From: Limnochorda sp. L945t | GTDB taxonomy: Bacteria; Bacillota; Limnochordia; Limnochordales; Geochordaceae | Length of the DNA stretch: 64,000 nt | Direction: 5' to 3' | Assembly (NCBI RefSeq): GCF_035593305.1 | Contig: NZ_CP141615.1 | Span: forward strand, 992,001-1,056,000 | Shown: positions 28,958 through 37,835 of the stretch, in pieces | Position numbering within the stretch: position 1 is the first letter of the stretch | Layout: each line of letters opens with the position of its first letter | Translations under genes and position numbers: made by a program | The notes under the pieces: model-generated | Told to the model about the DNA's origin: nothing | The model's database searches: none | Seen by the model: only the letters and a program-made list of their open reading frames with translations

Positions 28958-30010
28958 TTGCATCCCGCCGAGACCCCGTCAGCGGTTGGCACCGGGTGGC
29001 ACAAGGCCGGCCGGTGGGTGGGCATCGCAGCCGCGGCGGGGGCTCTCGCCGTCACGGCGGCCGGGGTCATCGTGGCGGCGTGGATGATGCCGGTGTCGTC
29101 GGGCCCGCTCGTGGCCAGCGTCATCATTCACGTGCCCCAAGAGAGCACCGCCTCCCAGGTCGGGCGAGAGCTCGAGGAGCGCAACCTCGTGCGATCGGGA
29201 TGGCTGTTCGCCCTGATGGCCCGGGTGCAGGGGCTCGACCAGCGGCTGCAGGCCGGCTACTACCGCTTGCGGGCCGACATGGCGCCGCAGGAGATGATCC
29301 GGATCCTCTCCCGGGGCGCGGTGGCCGTCGAGGAGGTCACCATCCCCGAGGGTTCGACCATCGAGGGTATCGCCTGGCGCCTGGAGCGCGCGGGTCTGGC
29401 CAATGCCCGGCGCTTCATCGAGCTGGCCTCCGACGATCGCTGGCTGTTCGGCGAGAGCCGGCCCATCGACAAGCCGCCCGGCAGCCTGGAGGGCTACCTC
29501 TTCCCCGATACGTATCGCTTCGCGGTGGGTCAAGACGAAGAGGCCCTCATTCGCAAGATGGTGGCCCGTTTTGCCGAGAAGGTCCTGCCCCTTTACCAGG
29601 AGCTCGGCGCAGGCGGCAAGCTCTCCTTGCACCAGGTCGTGGTGCTCGCCTCCATCGTGGAAAAGGAGGCCATGCGGGACAGCGAGCGAGCGCTGATCGC
29701 GTCGGTATTCCACAACCGTCTGCGCCTGGGGCGCCCGCTCCAGGCGGATCCCACGCTGATGTACATCCTGCACCCCCCTCCCAAGAAGCTCTACCGGCAG
29801 CACCTGGCCATCGATTCGCCTTACAACACGTACCGGTACCCGGGGCTTCCCCCCACTGCCATTGCCAGCCCGGGGCTCGCTTCGATCCGGGCGGTGCTCC
29901 GGCCGGCTTCGACTCCCTACCTGTACTTCGTGGCACGGGGCGACGGGACCCACGTCTTCAGCCGCACCTTCCGTGACCACGTCGACGCGCGCCGCCGCCT
30001 CGCCTATTAG
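28958..30010 (+). CDS. mltG: endolytic transglycosylase MltG (YceG-like)
   Basis: Membrane-anchored enzyme that cleaves nascent peptidoglycan strands. One helix (GALAVTAAGVIVAAWMM) is followed by the YceG domain with QVGRELEERNLVRSGWLF, LEGYLFPDTYRF, the catalytic Glu in LASIVEKEA, the FHNRLRLGRPLQADPTLMY block and YNTYRYPGLPPTAIASPG. I prefer TTG 28958, 11 bases after AGGAGG, giving 350 residues. GTG 28898 is possible but adds an unconserved Arg-rich extension and lacks a spaced ribosome site. Confidence 0.93.
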   Translation: MHPAETPSAVGTGWHKAGRWVGIAAAAGALAVTAAGVIVAAWMMPVSSGPLVASVIIHVPQESTASQVGRELEERNLVRSGWLFALMARVQGLDQRLQAGYYRLRADMAPQEMIRILSRGAVAVEEVTIPEGSTIEGIAWRLERAGLANARRFIELASDDRWLFGESRPIDKPPGSLEGYLFPDTYRFAVGQDEEALIRKMVARFAEKVLPLYQELGAGGKLSLHQVVVLASIVEKEAMRDSERALIASVFHNRLRLGRPLQADPTLMYILHPPPKKLYRQHLAIDSPYNTYRYPGLPPTAIASPGLASIRAVLRPASTPYLYFVARGDGTHVFSRTFRDHVDARRRLAY

Positions 30011-30054
30011 CCGGCACCCGGGGACCAGCACCGTACCTCCCGCGCCTTCATAGC

Positions 30055-30795
30055 ATGGGAATTGGCTTCATGGCGTGGGGGGTACGGAGCTTGATTCCAT
30101 GGCTCGCAGCGTGGGATATCCTGGCGGAGTCCCTGCGGCACATTCCGTGGCTGGCGGGTTACGTGGGCGGCGAGGGATCCTTCCCCTTGCCCCTGGACGA
30201 GCAAGAGGAGAGCCGGCTGGTCCAGGCGATGCTGCACGGCGACACCGAGGCCCGCAACATCCTCATCGAGCACAACCTGCGCCTGGTGGCCCACGTGGTG
30301 AAGAAGTTCGAGTCCACGGGCGAGGAGACCGAAGACCTCATCTCCATCGGCACCATCGGGCTCATCAAGGCCATCAATACCTTCGATCCGGGCCGGCGCA
30401 CCCGCCTTGCTACCTACGCCGCCAAGTGCATCGAAAACGAGATCCTGATGCACCTGCGCTCCGTGCGCAAGAACCGGGGGGAGACCCTCCTGTACGACCC
30501 CATCGGGTCGGACGGCGACGGCAACGACGTCACCCTCATCGACGTGCTCGGGAGCGACGCCGACAGCGTCTCCGAAGCGGTGGAGGCCCAGGCCGAGAAG
30601 GACCGGCTGCGCCGCACCCTCACCACGCTGACCAAGAGGGAGCGGTGGGTGCTCCAGATGCGCTACGGGTTGCTGGACGGGATGCGCAAGACGCAGCGAG
30701 ACGTGTCCCGCCAGCTGGGGATTTCCCGCTCTTACGTCTCGCGTATCGAAAAACGGGCGCTCACCAAACTCCAGCAGCAGCTCCAAAACGGGTGA
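30055..30795 (+). CDS. sigK: sporulation sigma factor SigK (uninterrupted)
   Basis: Late mother-cell sigma factor. After an N-terminal hydrophobic stretch of about 42 residues, which may act as a membrane-bound pro-sequence, comes the SigK-type core: FPLPLDEQEE, EHNLRLVAHVVKKFES, EDLISIGTIGLIKAI, TYAAKCIENEILMHLR, DPIGSDGDGNDVTLIDVL and the region 4 helix QLGISRSYVSRIEKRAL. The DPIG...LIDVL and AHVVKKF wording favours SigK over SigE. The gene is continuous, with no skin-like element. No Shine-Dalgarno precedes ATG 30055; ATG 30070 is also possible. Confidence 0.9.
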   Translation: MGIGFMAWGVRSLIPWLAAWDILAESLRHIPWLAGYVGGEGSFPLPLDEQEESRLVQAMLHGDTEARNILIEHNLRLVAHVVKKFESTGEETEDLISIGTIGLIKAINTFDPGRRTRLATYAAKCIENEILMHLRSVRKNRGETLLYDPIGSDGDGNDVTLIDVLGSDADSVSEAVEAQAEKDRLRRTLTTLTKRERWVLQMRYGLLDGMRKTQRDVSRQLGISRSYVSRIEKRALTKLQQQLQNG

Positions 30796-30804
30796 GCGGA
30801 CCAC

Positions 30805-30819
30805 CGAGGGCCTCCCTCG
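30805..30819 (+). terminator. weak hairpin after sigK
   Basis: CGAGGG and CCCTCG (30805-30810, 30814-30819) with a 3-base loop, followed after about 20 bases by CCTCCTTTTCC. The stem is short and the T-run poor, so termination here is only a possibility. Confidence 0.25.
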
Positions 30820-30867
30820 CCCCGGCCTGCTTCCTCCTCCTTTTCCGGCCGATCGCGGACGGGCTCT

Positions 30868-30876
30868 TGCTATAAT
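30868..30876 (+). promoter_or_regulatory. extended -10 promoter at the YqeG-like gene
   Basis: TGC followed by a perfect TATAAT (30871-30876) makes an extended -10 element. No convincing -35 is present 16-18 bases upstream. The start codon ATG is at 30886, only 9 bases after the -10, so the transcript would begin at or within a few bases of the ATG. Confidence 0.6.
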
Positions 30877-30885
30877 AGGGCCACT

Positions 30886-31527
30886 ATGCAGCGCAGCAAC
30901 GGCCCGAGCGCTTCTTACACGCTCCCGGCGGCGGCGCCGTGGCAACTCCTGGTGCCGGATCTCTGGGTGGACGACCTCGAGGCCATCGACCTCGACCGGT
31001 TGGGGCGCCACGGGATCCGGTGCCTGCTCGTGGACATCGACAACACCCTCATCCCCTGGGGCGAGCCGTTACCGGACGCCCGGGCCTACCGCTTCGTCGA
31101 GCGGGCTCGCCGGGCCGGGCTGCAGGTGGTCATCCTGTCCAACGCCCGCCGGGGGCGGCGAGCGGCCGTCGCGGCCGCCCTGGGGGTCCCGGCGGTGCGC
31201 TCGGGCTTCAAACCCCGTCGCTCGGTCTTCCTGGCCGCGGCCGCCCTCGTCGGGTGTCGACCGGAGCAGGCGGCGGTGGTCGGCGATCAGCTGTGGACGG
31301 ACGTGCTCGGAGGCCGGCGGGCGGGGATGTTCACCATTCTCGTCGATCCGCTCGGTGCCGAGGAGAGCCTGTTGACCAGGGCCATCACGCGCCCGGTCGA
31401 GCGAGCCGTCCTGCGGTGGCTCGCCAGGCGTGGCAGGCTGCCGGCCGCGCGGGTGCAGGCCCGGCTCGCCGGCAGGAGACGATCCGTGCAGCAGGGCCGC
31501 CCCGGTACGGGCCGCAGGCCGGGCTGA
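30886..31527 (+). CDS. YqeG-like HAD superfamily (subfamily IIIA) phosphatase
   Basis: 213 residues. The HAD nucleophile motif is LLVDIDNTLIPWG (Asp50 and Asp52), motif II is VVILSNARRG and motif III/IV is FKPRRS...AAVVGDQLWTDVLGG. The arrangement matches YqeG, a predicted cytoplasmic phosphatase of unknown substrate often found by shikimate or efp genes. The Arg-rich C-terminal 45 residues are extra. There is no ribosome site before ATG 30886 and the promoter -10 lies 9 bases away, suggesting a leaderless or near-leaderless mRNA. Confidence 0.87.
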   Translation: MQRSNGPSASYTLPAAAPWQLLVPDLWVDDLEAIDLDRLGRHGIRCLLVDIDNTLIPWGEPLPDARAYRFVERARRAGLQVVILSNARRGRRAAVAAALGVPAVRSGFKPRRSVFLAAAALVGCRPEQAAVVGDQLWTDVLGGRRAGMFTILVDPLGAEESLLTRAITRPVERAVLRWLARRGRLPAARVQARLAGRRRSVQQGRPGTGRRPG

Positions 31528-31563
31528 GGACGGGATCGAGACAGAGGGAGGAAGGCCAGGCGC

Positions 31564-32799
31564 GTGTTGCGCATGCTCACCGCGGGGGAGTCTCACGGCC
31601 CCGCGTTGACGGTGATCGTGGAAGGGGTACCGGCGGGTCTGGCGCTCTCGCCGGAGGCCATCGACCGGGAGCTGCGCCGCCGCCAGGAAGGATACGGGCG
31701 AGGCCAGCGGATGCGGATCGAGCAGGATCGCGCGCGCATCCTGTCCGGGGTGCGCCAGGGGATGACCCTGGGCAGCCCCATCGCGCTCCAGGTCGAAAAC
31801 CGGGACTACCCGCACTGGGCCCACACCATGGCGCCGCAAGTCCAGCCGGAGCAGGAGCCGGGGGCGGAGGCCGGCGCCAGGTGGCGGAGCCGGCCGGTGA
31901 CGCGGCCGCGTCCGGGGCACGCCGACCTGGCGGGGGCCCTCAAGTTCGGCTTCACCGACGTGCGCAACGTCCTCGAGCGGGCCTCGGCCCGGGAGACTGC
32001 CGCCCGGGTAGCGGCCGGGGCCGTCGCCCGCCAGTTGCTGGCGGCGGTCGGGATTACGGTAGTCGGCCGAGTCGTACGGATCGGGCCGGTCGAGGCCGAT
32101 CCGTTCGATGGGTCGGCGGAGCTCGACTGGGCGGAGCTGGCCCGGCGGGCAGAGGCGTCCCCGGTGCGCTGCGCCTCCGAGACGGCCACGAGGGCGATGA
32201 TGGAGGCTATCGATCAGGCCCGGCGGGACGGAGATACCCTCGGGGGGATCTTCGAGGTCGCCGCGCTCGGGGTGATGCCCGGCCTCGGTAGTTATGTGCA
32301 GTGGGACCGGCGGCTCGATGCGCGGCTGGCCGCCGCCTTCATGAGCATCCCGGGGGTCAAGGGGGTGGAGGTCGGCCTGGGCTTCGAGCTTGCGAGCAGG
32401 CCGGGCTCCGCCGCTCACGATCCGATCCTGTACGGGCCCGTCCCGCCCCTCCAGTGGACGCCGAGCCCGGAGGCTCCCGGCTACTTCCGCCCGAGCAACC
32501 GGGCCGGCGGCCTGGAAGGTGGGGTCACCACGGGGCAGCCGGTCGTCATGCGCGCGGCGATGAAACCCCTGTCCACGCTCATGCGCCCACTGGCCACCGT
32601 GGACATGGCGAGCCACGAGCCGGCCGAGGCGGCCGTGGAGCGTAGCGACGTCTGCGCGGTGCCCTCGGCGGCGGTCGTCGGGGAAGCCATGATGGCCTGG
32701 GTGCTGGCCGAGGCGCTCCTGGAGAAGTTCGGCGGCGACAGCGTGGAAGAGCTCCGGCAAGCCGTCGAGGCGTACCGGCGGCGGCTTGCCCGGCGCTGA
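31564..32799 (+). CDS. aroC: chorismate synthase
   Basis: Last step of the shikimate pathway, FMN-dependent. Family signatures are [17 protein letters not shown], the [12 protein letters not shown] block, [16 protein letters not shown] with [19 protein letters not shown], and the C-terminal [12 protein letters not shown] and [24 protein letters not shown] blocks. 411 residues is slightly long. GTG 31564 follows GGGAGGA by 11 bases. It heads a shikimate cluster with the fused kinase/synthase and aroQ. Confidence 0.96.
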   Translation: MLRMLTAGESHGPALTVIVEGVPAGLALSPEAIDRELRRRQEGYGRGQRMRIEQDRARILSGVRQGMTLGSPIALQVENRDYPHWAHTMAPQVQPEQEPGAEAGARWRSRPVTRPRPGHADLAGALKFGFTDVRNVLERASARETAARVAAGAVARQLLAAVGITVVGRVVRIGPVEADPFDGSAELDWAELARRAEASPVRCASETATRAMMEAIDQARRDGDTLGGIFEVAALGVMPGLGSYVQWDRRLDARLAAAFMSIPGVKGVEVGLGFELASRPGSAAHDPILYGPVPPLQWTPSPEAPGYFRPSNRAGGLEGGVTTGQPVVMRAAMKPLSTLMRPLATVDMASHEPAEAAVERSDVCAVPSAAVVGEAMMAWVLAEALLEKFGGDSVEELRQAVEAYRRRLARR

Positions 32800-32822
32800 A
32801 GCGGAGCGGGGGATGCGCGCCG

Positions 32823-34484
32823 GTGGGACACCTGTATCTGACAGGGTTCATGGCCTGCGGCAAGAGCACGGTGGGCCGGATGGTGGCCGCCAGGCTCGGG
32901 CTTCCCTTCGTGGACCTCGACGAACTGGCCGAGCGGCGGACGGGCCGTTCCGTCCCCTCCATCTTCGCGGAGGGGGGCGAAGCCGCTTTCCGGGCTCTGG
33001 AGCGGGAGCTCCTGGAGGAGGTGGCCGGCTGGCCGGACCACGTGGTGGCCACCGGCGGGGGCATCGTGGAGGACCCTCGAAACCGCGCGCAAATGGCCGC
33101 CACCGGGCATGCCGCCTGGCTCTACTGCGACGTGGCCCGAGCGGTGGAGCGAGCGTTGAGCGACGGCCGGGCGCGGCCGCTCCTGGGATCGGGGCCGCAG
33201 GCTCAGGCTCACGCGCGTGCGCTGTGGGCGAAGCGACGATGGTGGTACGCCGGGGCGCCGATCTGGGTCGACGGCCGGCAACAGGGGGCCGAACAGGTGG
33301 CGACCCGGTTGGTCGAGGCGCTCGCCTGGCTGCGGGTGGCTCCACCTGCCGCGTGGGTGCTCGGCCCCCAGGGCGGTTACCCGGTGCTCGTGCGGCGGGG
33401 GCTCGTGCGCGAACTACCGGCCGTGCTGGAGATCCTGGCAAGCCGCATGGAGCTCGGCGGAGGGTTGTTGGTCGTGGCCGACGCGGCGGTGGAAGCCCTT
33501 GCCCGGCAAGTGGCGCTCGACCTGGAGCGCTCGGGCTGGCATGCCACCGTAGCAGCGGTCGGGCCGGGGGAGGAAGCCAAGCAGTTGGAGGTCGTCGAGC
33601 GCCTGTGCGAGGTGGCGGCCGGATCCGGGGTGGATCGAGGCGGCCTCGTGGTGGCCGTCGGGGGCGGCGCTGCGCTGGACGCGGCGGGCTTCGCAGCGGC
33701 GACTTACATGCGGGGCATCCCCTGGGTCGCCGTCCCCACGACCCTGCTCGCACAGACCGATGCTTCCATCGGGGGCAAGACCGCCGTCAACACGGCCCGG
33801 GTGAAGAACCTGATGGGTAGTTTCCACCATCCCCTCGCCGTCGTGGCCGATCCGGCCACGCTGGCTACCTTGCCCGTCCGGCAGTGGCGCTCGGGGCTCG
33901 CGGAGGTGATCAAGCACGGGCTCGTGGGCGATCCGTCGCTGCTCGGGGAGATGGACGGCCCGTGGGCCCCGTCGCGAGCGGACGGGGAGGGCTTCGAGGA
34001 ATTGCTGCGCCGATCGGTCGCCGTCAAGGCGCTGGTCGTGACCGAGGACCCGACCGAGACCGGGGAACGGGCGATACTCAACTTCGGCCATACGGTCGGT
34101 CACGCCCTGGAGTCCGCGAGCAACTTCGAGCGGTTCCTGCACGGGGAGGCGGTCGCCATCGGCATGGTGACCGCCTTGCTGTTGTCCGAGGAGCTGGGGG
34201 TGCTGCAGGAACCCGGCCTCACCGGGCAGGTGGAGGCGATGCTGCAGGCGGTGGGCCTTCCCACGACGGCCGCTCCGGATCCCCCGCCGGCCGAGACGCT
34301 GTGGGCGTGGATGGGCAAAGACAAGAAGCGGCGCGCGGGGCATCAGCGGTGGGTGCTGTTGCAGCGCCCCGGGGCGCCTCTGGTGGTGAGCGACCGCGTC
34401 GGCTTCGACGCTTTCGCCCGCACCTGGTCCCGCCAGCACGGCCGGGCGGCATCCGGCGCCGCGGGCGGGGCAGGAAGGGAGTGA
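32823..34484 (+). CDS. aroKB: bifunctional shikimate kinase / 3-dehydroquinate synthase fusion
   Basis: One continuous 553-residue frame holds two shikimate enzymes. Residues 1 to about 170 are shikimate kinase: P-loop GFMACGKSTVG, substrate Asp/Arg motifs FVDLDELAE and FRALERE, and the ATGGGIVED motif. Residues from about 178 are dehydroquinate synthase: VVAVGGGAALDAAGF for NAD, the VPTTLLAQTDASIGGKTAVN block, the metal-site GLAEVIKHGLVGD and the NFGHTVGHALE/FLHGEAVAIGM His residues. No stop or frameshift separates them. The two reactions are not consecutive (steps 5 and 2). Confidence 0.93.
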   Translation: MGHLYLTGFMACGKSTVGRMVAARLGLPFVDLDELAERRTGRSVPSIFAEGGEAAFRALERELLEEVAGWPDHVVATGGGIVEDPRNRAQMAATGHAAWLYCDVARAVERALSDGRARPLLGSGPQAQAHARALWAKRRWWYAGAPIWVDGRQQGAEQVATRLVEALAWLRVAPPAAWVLGPQGGYPVLVRRGLVRELPAVLEILASRMELGGGLLVVADAAVEALARQVALDLERSGWHATVAAVGPGEEAKQLEVVERLCEVAAGSGVDRGGLVVAVGGGAALDAAGFAAATYMRGIPWVAVPTTLLAQTDASIGGKTAVNTARVKNLMGSFHHPLAVVADPATLATLPVRQWRSGLAEVIKHGLVGDPSLLGEMDGPWAPSRADGEGFEELLRRSVAVKALVVTEDPTETGERAILNFGHTVGHALESASNFERFLHGEAVAIGMVTALLLSEELGVLQEPGLTGQVEAMLQAVGLPTTAAPDPPPAETLWAWMGKDKKRRAGHQRWVLLQRPGAPLVVSDRVGFDAFARTWSRQHGRAASGAAGGAGRE

Positions 34485-34491
34485 ACGAAGG

Positions 34492-34941
34492 TTGCGGCGG
34501 GTACTGGTCCTCCACGGGCCCAACCTGGATCGGTTGGGGGTCCGGGAGCCGCACATCTACGGGTCGGAGACGCTGGAAGCGATCAACGGCCGCATCGCCC
34601 GGGAAGCCGAGAAGCTCGGCGTGGCCGTCTCCTTCCTGCAGAGCAACCACGAGGGGGCGCTGATCGACGCCATCGGCCAGGCGCCGGGCAAGGTGGACGG
34701 GATCGTCATCAACCCCGGAGCCTACGGCCATTACAGCCTGGCCATCCGCGACGCGCTGGCCGGGTGCGGGCTGCCCGCCGTCGAGGTCCACCTCACCAAC
34801 GTCTACCGGCGCGAGCCATGGCGCCAGCGACTGGTCACGGCAGCCGGTTGCATCGGCGTGATCAGCGGCTTCGGCGGCGAGGGGTACGTGCTCGCCCTGA
34901 GGGCGCTGGTAAACTATTGGGGGCAGGAGCAGGGGGTGTAA
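34492..34941 (+). CDS. aroQ: 3-dehydroquinate dehydratase, type II
   Basis: Third shikimate step. Type II signatures are VLHGPNLDRLGVREPHIYG with the catalytic Tyr, QSNHEGALIDAI, VINPGAYGHYSLAIRDAL and the catalytic His region VEVHLTNVYRREPWR. 149 residues is normal. It begins with TTG at 34492, 7 bases after the fused aro gene, which follows the order AroC, AroKB, AroQ. Confidence 0.95.
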   Translation: MRRVLVLHGPNLDRLGVREPHIYGSETLEAINGRIAREAEKLGVAVSFLQSNHEGALIDAIGQAPGKVDGIVINPGAYGHYSLAIRDALAGCGLPAVEVHLTNVYRREPWRQRLVTAAGCIGVISGFGGEGYVLALRALVNYWGQEQGV

Positions 34942-34980
34942 CGGCTCCGCCGTATTAGCAATCAGCCCGGGGGTGAACGC

Positions 34981-36093
34981 GTGGACCAGGCACAGGAGAT
35001 ACGCGCCCGTGTCGAGGCCATGGCCCGCAAGGTGTCGGAGATGCAAGTGGACGCCATGGTCGTGGCCGCCTACGAGAACCGCCGCTACCTGACCGGCTTC
35101 ACGGGGAGCGCCGGGGTGGCCATCGTCTCCCGCGACCCGGGAGAGCAACCGGTGCTGCTGGTCGACTCGCGCTACACCGAGCAGGCCCGCGCCCAGGCGG
35201 TTGGCTGGGAGGTCATCCAGCACGGCGACTACGTCTGGGAGGCGATGCGCGACGTCCTGCAGCGCATCGGGGCGAGGAAGGTCGCGTTCGAGGCGGATCA
35301 CGTCACGGTGCGCCAGGCTTCGCGCTGGCAGCAGGAGATGGGCCAGTTCGAGTGGGTGCCGGTGGAGCAGCAGGTCGAGGCGTTGCGCGCGGTCAAGTCC
35401 CCGTGGGAGCTCGAGCGGATGCGGCGGGCCGTGGCCATCACCGACGAGGCGTTTTCCTACATCCTCACGGTGATCCGGCCGGGCATTACCGAAAAGGAGG
35501 TCGCGTGGCGTCTCGAGGTCTTCATGCGCGAGCACGGAGCCGAACGCCTCGCCTTCGACACGATCGTCGGCTCCGGCCCCAACGGGGCGTTGCCCCACGC
35601 CTATCCCACCGACCGCGCCATCCAGCCGGGCGACCTGGTGGTGCTGGACTTCGGGTGCGTCACAGATGGTTATCACTCCGACATGACCCGGACGGTGGCC
35701 GTGGCGCCGGTCTCGGCCAGGGCCCGGGAGATCTACGACCTGGTGCGGCGCTCGCAGGAGACCGGCGTGCAGGCGGTACGCCCCGGCCGCACCGGCCAGG
35801 AGGTGGACGCGCTCGCTCGGGCGGTCATCGAAGAGGCCGGGCTCGGCCCATACTTCGGACACGGGCTGGGGCACGGCGTGGGCCTGGAGATCCACGAGCC
35901 CATTCCCAGGCTGTCGAGGGTGTCGGACGGGGTGCTGGTGCCGGGGATGGTGACCAGCGTGGAGCCCGGCGTGTACCTTCCGGGGTGGGGCGGCGTCCGG
36001 ATCGAGGATCTCGTGGTGGTGACCGAGGGGGGGTGCGAGGTGCTGACCTCGTCTCCCAAGGACCTCCAGGTGGTGGATGGCAACTCCGGCTAA
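34981..36093 (+). CDS. M24 family Xaa-Pro aminopeptidase (PepP/PepQ-like)
   Basis: Cytoplasmic metallopeptidase cleaving X-Pro bonds. After a creatinase-like N-domain (RRYLTGFTGSAG), the catalytic domain has the five metal ligands in order: Asp and Asp in VVLDFGCVTDGYHSDMTRT, His in FGHGLGHGVGLEIHE, Glu in TSVEPGVYLPG and Glu in GVRIEDLVVV. 370 residues is typical. GTG 34981 starts after GGGGGTGAAC. It precedes efp, as in many Bacillota. Confidence 0.93.
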   Translation: MDQAQEIRARVEAMARKVSEMQVDAMVVAAYENRRYLTGFTGSAGVAIVSRDPGEQPVLLVDSRYTEQARAQAVGWEVIQHGDYVWEAMRDVLQRIGARKVAFEADHVTVRQASRWQQEMGQFEWVPVEQQVEALRAVKSPWELERMRRAVAITDEAFSYILTVIRPGITEKEVAWRLEVFMREHGAERLAFDTIVGSGPNGALPHAYPTDRAIQPGDLVVLDFGCVTDGYHSDMTRTVAVAPVSARAREIYDLVRRSQETGVQAVRPGRTGQEVDALARAVIEEAGLGPYFGHGLGHGVGLEIHEPIPRLSRVSDGVLVPGMVTSVEPGVYLPGWGGVRIEDLVVVTEGGCEVLTSSPKDLQVVDGNSG

Positions 36094-36139
36094 TCCGTGG
36101 CAAACGGGGCCGTAGGGCCCGGGCAAAGGAGCAACGGCC

Positions 36140-36697
36140 GTGATCTCAGTCAACGACTTGCGACCAGGGCTGACCATCGAAGTCGACGGCGAGGTCTGGA
36201 GCGTGGTGGAGTTCCTCCACGTAAAGCCCGGCAAGGGTGCCGCGTTCGTGCGCACCAAGTTGAAGAACGTGAAGAGCGGTAACGTGATCGAGCGGACGTT
36301 CCGGGCGGGCGAGCGTGTCAACCGGGCCCACGTCGAGACCCGCGAGATGCAGTACCTCTATCACAGCGGGACCGAGTGGTACTTCATGGACACCCGGAGC
36401 TTCGAGCAGATCTCCATCCACGAAGATTACCTGGGCGATGCTCCCAAGTACCTGAAAGAGAACGACGTCATCCTCATCCAGTTCTACGAGGGACAGCCCA
36501 TCGGGGTGGAGCTGCCGACCTACGTCGAGCTGAAGGTCGTCGAGACCGAGCCCGGCGTCCGGGGCGACACTGCCCAGGGCGGCTCCAAGCCGGCCAAGCT
36601 CGAGACGGGCCTCGTGGTCCAGGTACCTCTGTTCATCAACACGGGAGACGTGCTGAAGATCGACACCCGGACCGGCGAGTACTTGTCCCGCGCCTAG
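36140..36697 (+). CDS. efp: translation elongation factor P
   Basis: Helps the ribosome through polyproline stretches. Three beta-barrel domains are recognisable. The tip lysine, the site modified in many bacteria, is in VKPGKGAAF, and the last domain contains the signature [21 protein letters not shown]. 185 residues is exact for the family. GTG 36140 follows AAAGGAG. The high proline content of proteins in this window is consistent with a need for EF-P. Confidence 0.96.
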   Translation: MISVNDLRPGLTIEVDGEVWSVVEFLHVKPGKGAAFVRTKLKNVKSGNVIERTFRAGERVNRAHVETREMQYLYHSGTEWYFMDTRSFEQISIHEDYLGDAPKYLKENDVILIQFYEGQPIGVELPTYVELKVVETEPGVRGDTAQGGSKPAKLETGLVVQVPLFINTGDVLKIDTRTGEYLSRA

Positions 36698-36710
36698 GGA
36701 GCCGGCCCAG

Positions 36711-36739
36711 GCATACCCTCCGGCTTCCCCTCATAGCGT
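36711..36739 (+). promoter_or_regulatory. possible sigma-E type promoter before the spoIIIA operon
   Basis: GCATACC at 36711-36717 and CATAGCGT at 36732-36739, spaced by 14 bases, recall the sigma-E pattern (ATA-containing -35, about 14 bases, CATA-type -10). It lies 18 bases before the spoIIIAA GTG. In B. subtilis spoIIIA is transcribed by sigma-E. Confidence 0.4.
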
Positions 36740-36757
36740 CTACCGGAGGGACATGCC

Positions 36758-37834
36758 GTGGACCGGACCGACGCCGCCGTCGTTTCCTCACGTGCGGGGC
36801 CCGGTGGGCGGGCGCCGCAATCTCGTAGCGTGCCGCGCTCGGGCCCGTTGGGCGGCGTGGCGTGGCGAGCGGCGGTGCTGCCGCTCTTGCCCGAACCCGT
36901 CCGCAGCGCCATCGAGTCTCTGCCCCACGACGTGGCCGCCTGCGTGCTGGAGGTCCGCGTGCGAGCCGGGCGCCCCCTCATGGTCGTCACGGCAAAGGGG
37001 CAGTACTTCGCCGGCCCGGGCGGGCTCTTGTCGGCGCGGCCGGACGGCGCGCTCGTGGCAAGCAGCCATCTGGTGCAATCCCTGGTCGATCGGCTCGCCT
37101 CCGGCTCGCTGTACGCGGTGGGAGAAGAGCTGCGCCAGGGTTTCTTGACCCTTCCCGGCGGCCACCGAGTCGGGCTCGGCGGGCGGGTGGTCGTCGGATC
37201 CCAGCGCAACGTGCAAGCCCTCACGGACTTCTCCAGCGTGGTCTTGCGCATGGCGAGAGCGGTCGAAGGGGCGGCGGAGCCGCTCGTCCCCGCGCTGCTC
37301 ACGTCCCGGGGCGGCCGGCGCACGTTGGCCAGCACCCTGGTCGTCTCGCCGCCCGGGGCCGGCAAGACGACGCTGCTGCGGGATCTCGCCCGCGTCGCCT
37401 CCTCGGGGCTGCCCGCCGCCGGGCTGGAGCCGGCGCAGGTCGTCATCATCGACGAGCGCTCGGAGCTGGCCGGATGCGTGGACGGCGTCCCCCAGCACGA
37501 TGTCGGCCCCCGCACGGACGTGCTGGACCGGTGTCCCAAGGCGGAGGGAGTGGTCTGGGCGCTTCGCTCCCTGGGCCCGGACGTTTTGGTCACGGACGAG
37601 GTGGGATCGGACCACGACGTGGAGGCCCTGGAACGGGCCGCCCATGCGGGTTGCACCATCCTGGCCTCGGCCCACGCCTGGAACCTCGCGGAAGCCCGGA
37701 GGCGGCCCGGCATCGCCGCGTTGTTGCGTCACGAGGTCTTCGAACGGGTCGTGGTCTTGAGCCGCCGGCGCGGCCCCGGGACGGTCGAGCAAGTGGCGAG
37801 GACCGTCCCGTCCGCCGGGGAGGGGGAGGGCTGA
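36758..37834 (+). CDS. spoIIIAA: stage III sporulation protein AA (ATPase)
   Basis: Mother-cell ATPase of the SpoIIIA-SpoIIQ channel, related to secretion ATPases. Walker A is VVSPPGAGKTTLLRDLAR and the Walker B-like block is VVIIDERSELAG. Conserved VGPRTDVLDRCPKA, VTDEVGSDHDVEAL and RVVVLSRRRGPGTVE blocks follow. 358 residues is somewhat long because of a 30-residue Pro/Ser/Arg-rich N-terminus. GTG 36758 follows GGAGGG by 7 bases. It is the first gene of a complete spoIIIAA-AH operon. Confidence 0.94.
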   Translation: MDRTDAAVVSSRAGPGGRAPQSRSVPRSGPLGGVAWRAAVLPLLPEPVRSAIESLPHDVAACVLEVRVRAGRPLMVVTAKGQYFAGPGGLLSARPDGALVASSHLVQSLVDRLASGSLYAVGEELRQGFLTLPGGHRVGLGGRVVVGSQRNVQALTDFSSVVLRMARAVEGAAEPLVPALLTSRGGRRTLASTLVVSPPGAGKTTLLRDLARVASSGLPAAGLEPAQVVIIDERSELAGCVDGVPQHDVGPRTDVLDRCPKAEGVVWALRSLGPDVLVTDEVGSDHDVEALERAAHAGCTILASAHAWNLAEARRRPGIAALLRHEVFERVVVLSRRRGPGTVEQVARTVPSAGEGEG

Positions 37835-37835
37835 G

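Noticed and set aside
30055-30795. A skin-like insertion or split in sigK
   Set aside because: The frame runs through regions 2 to 4 without a break.
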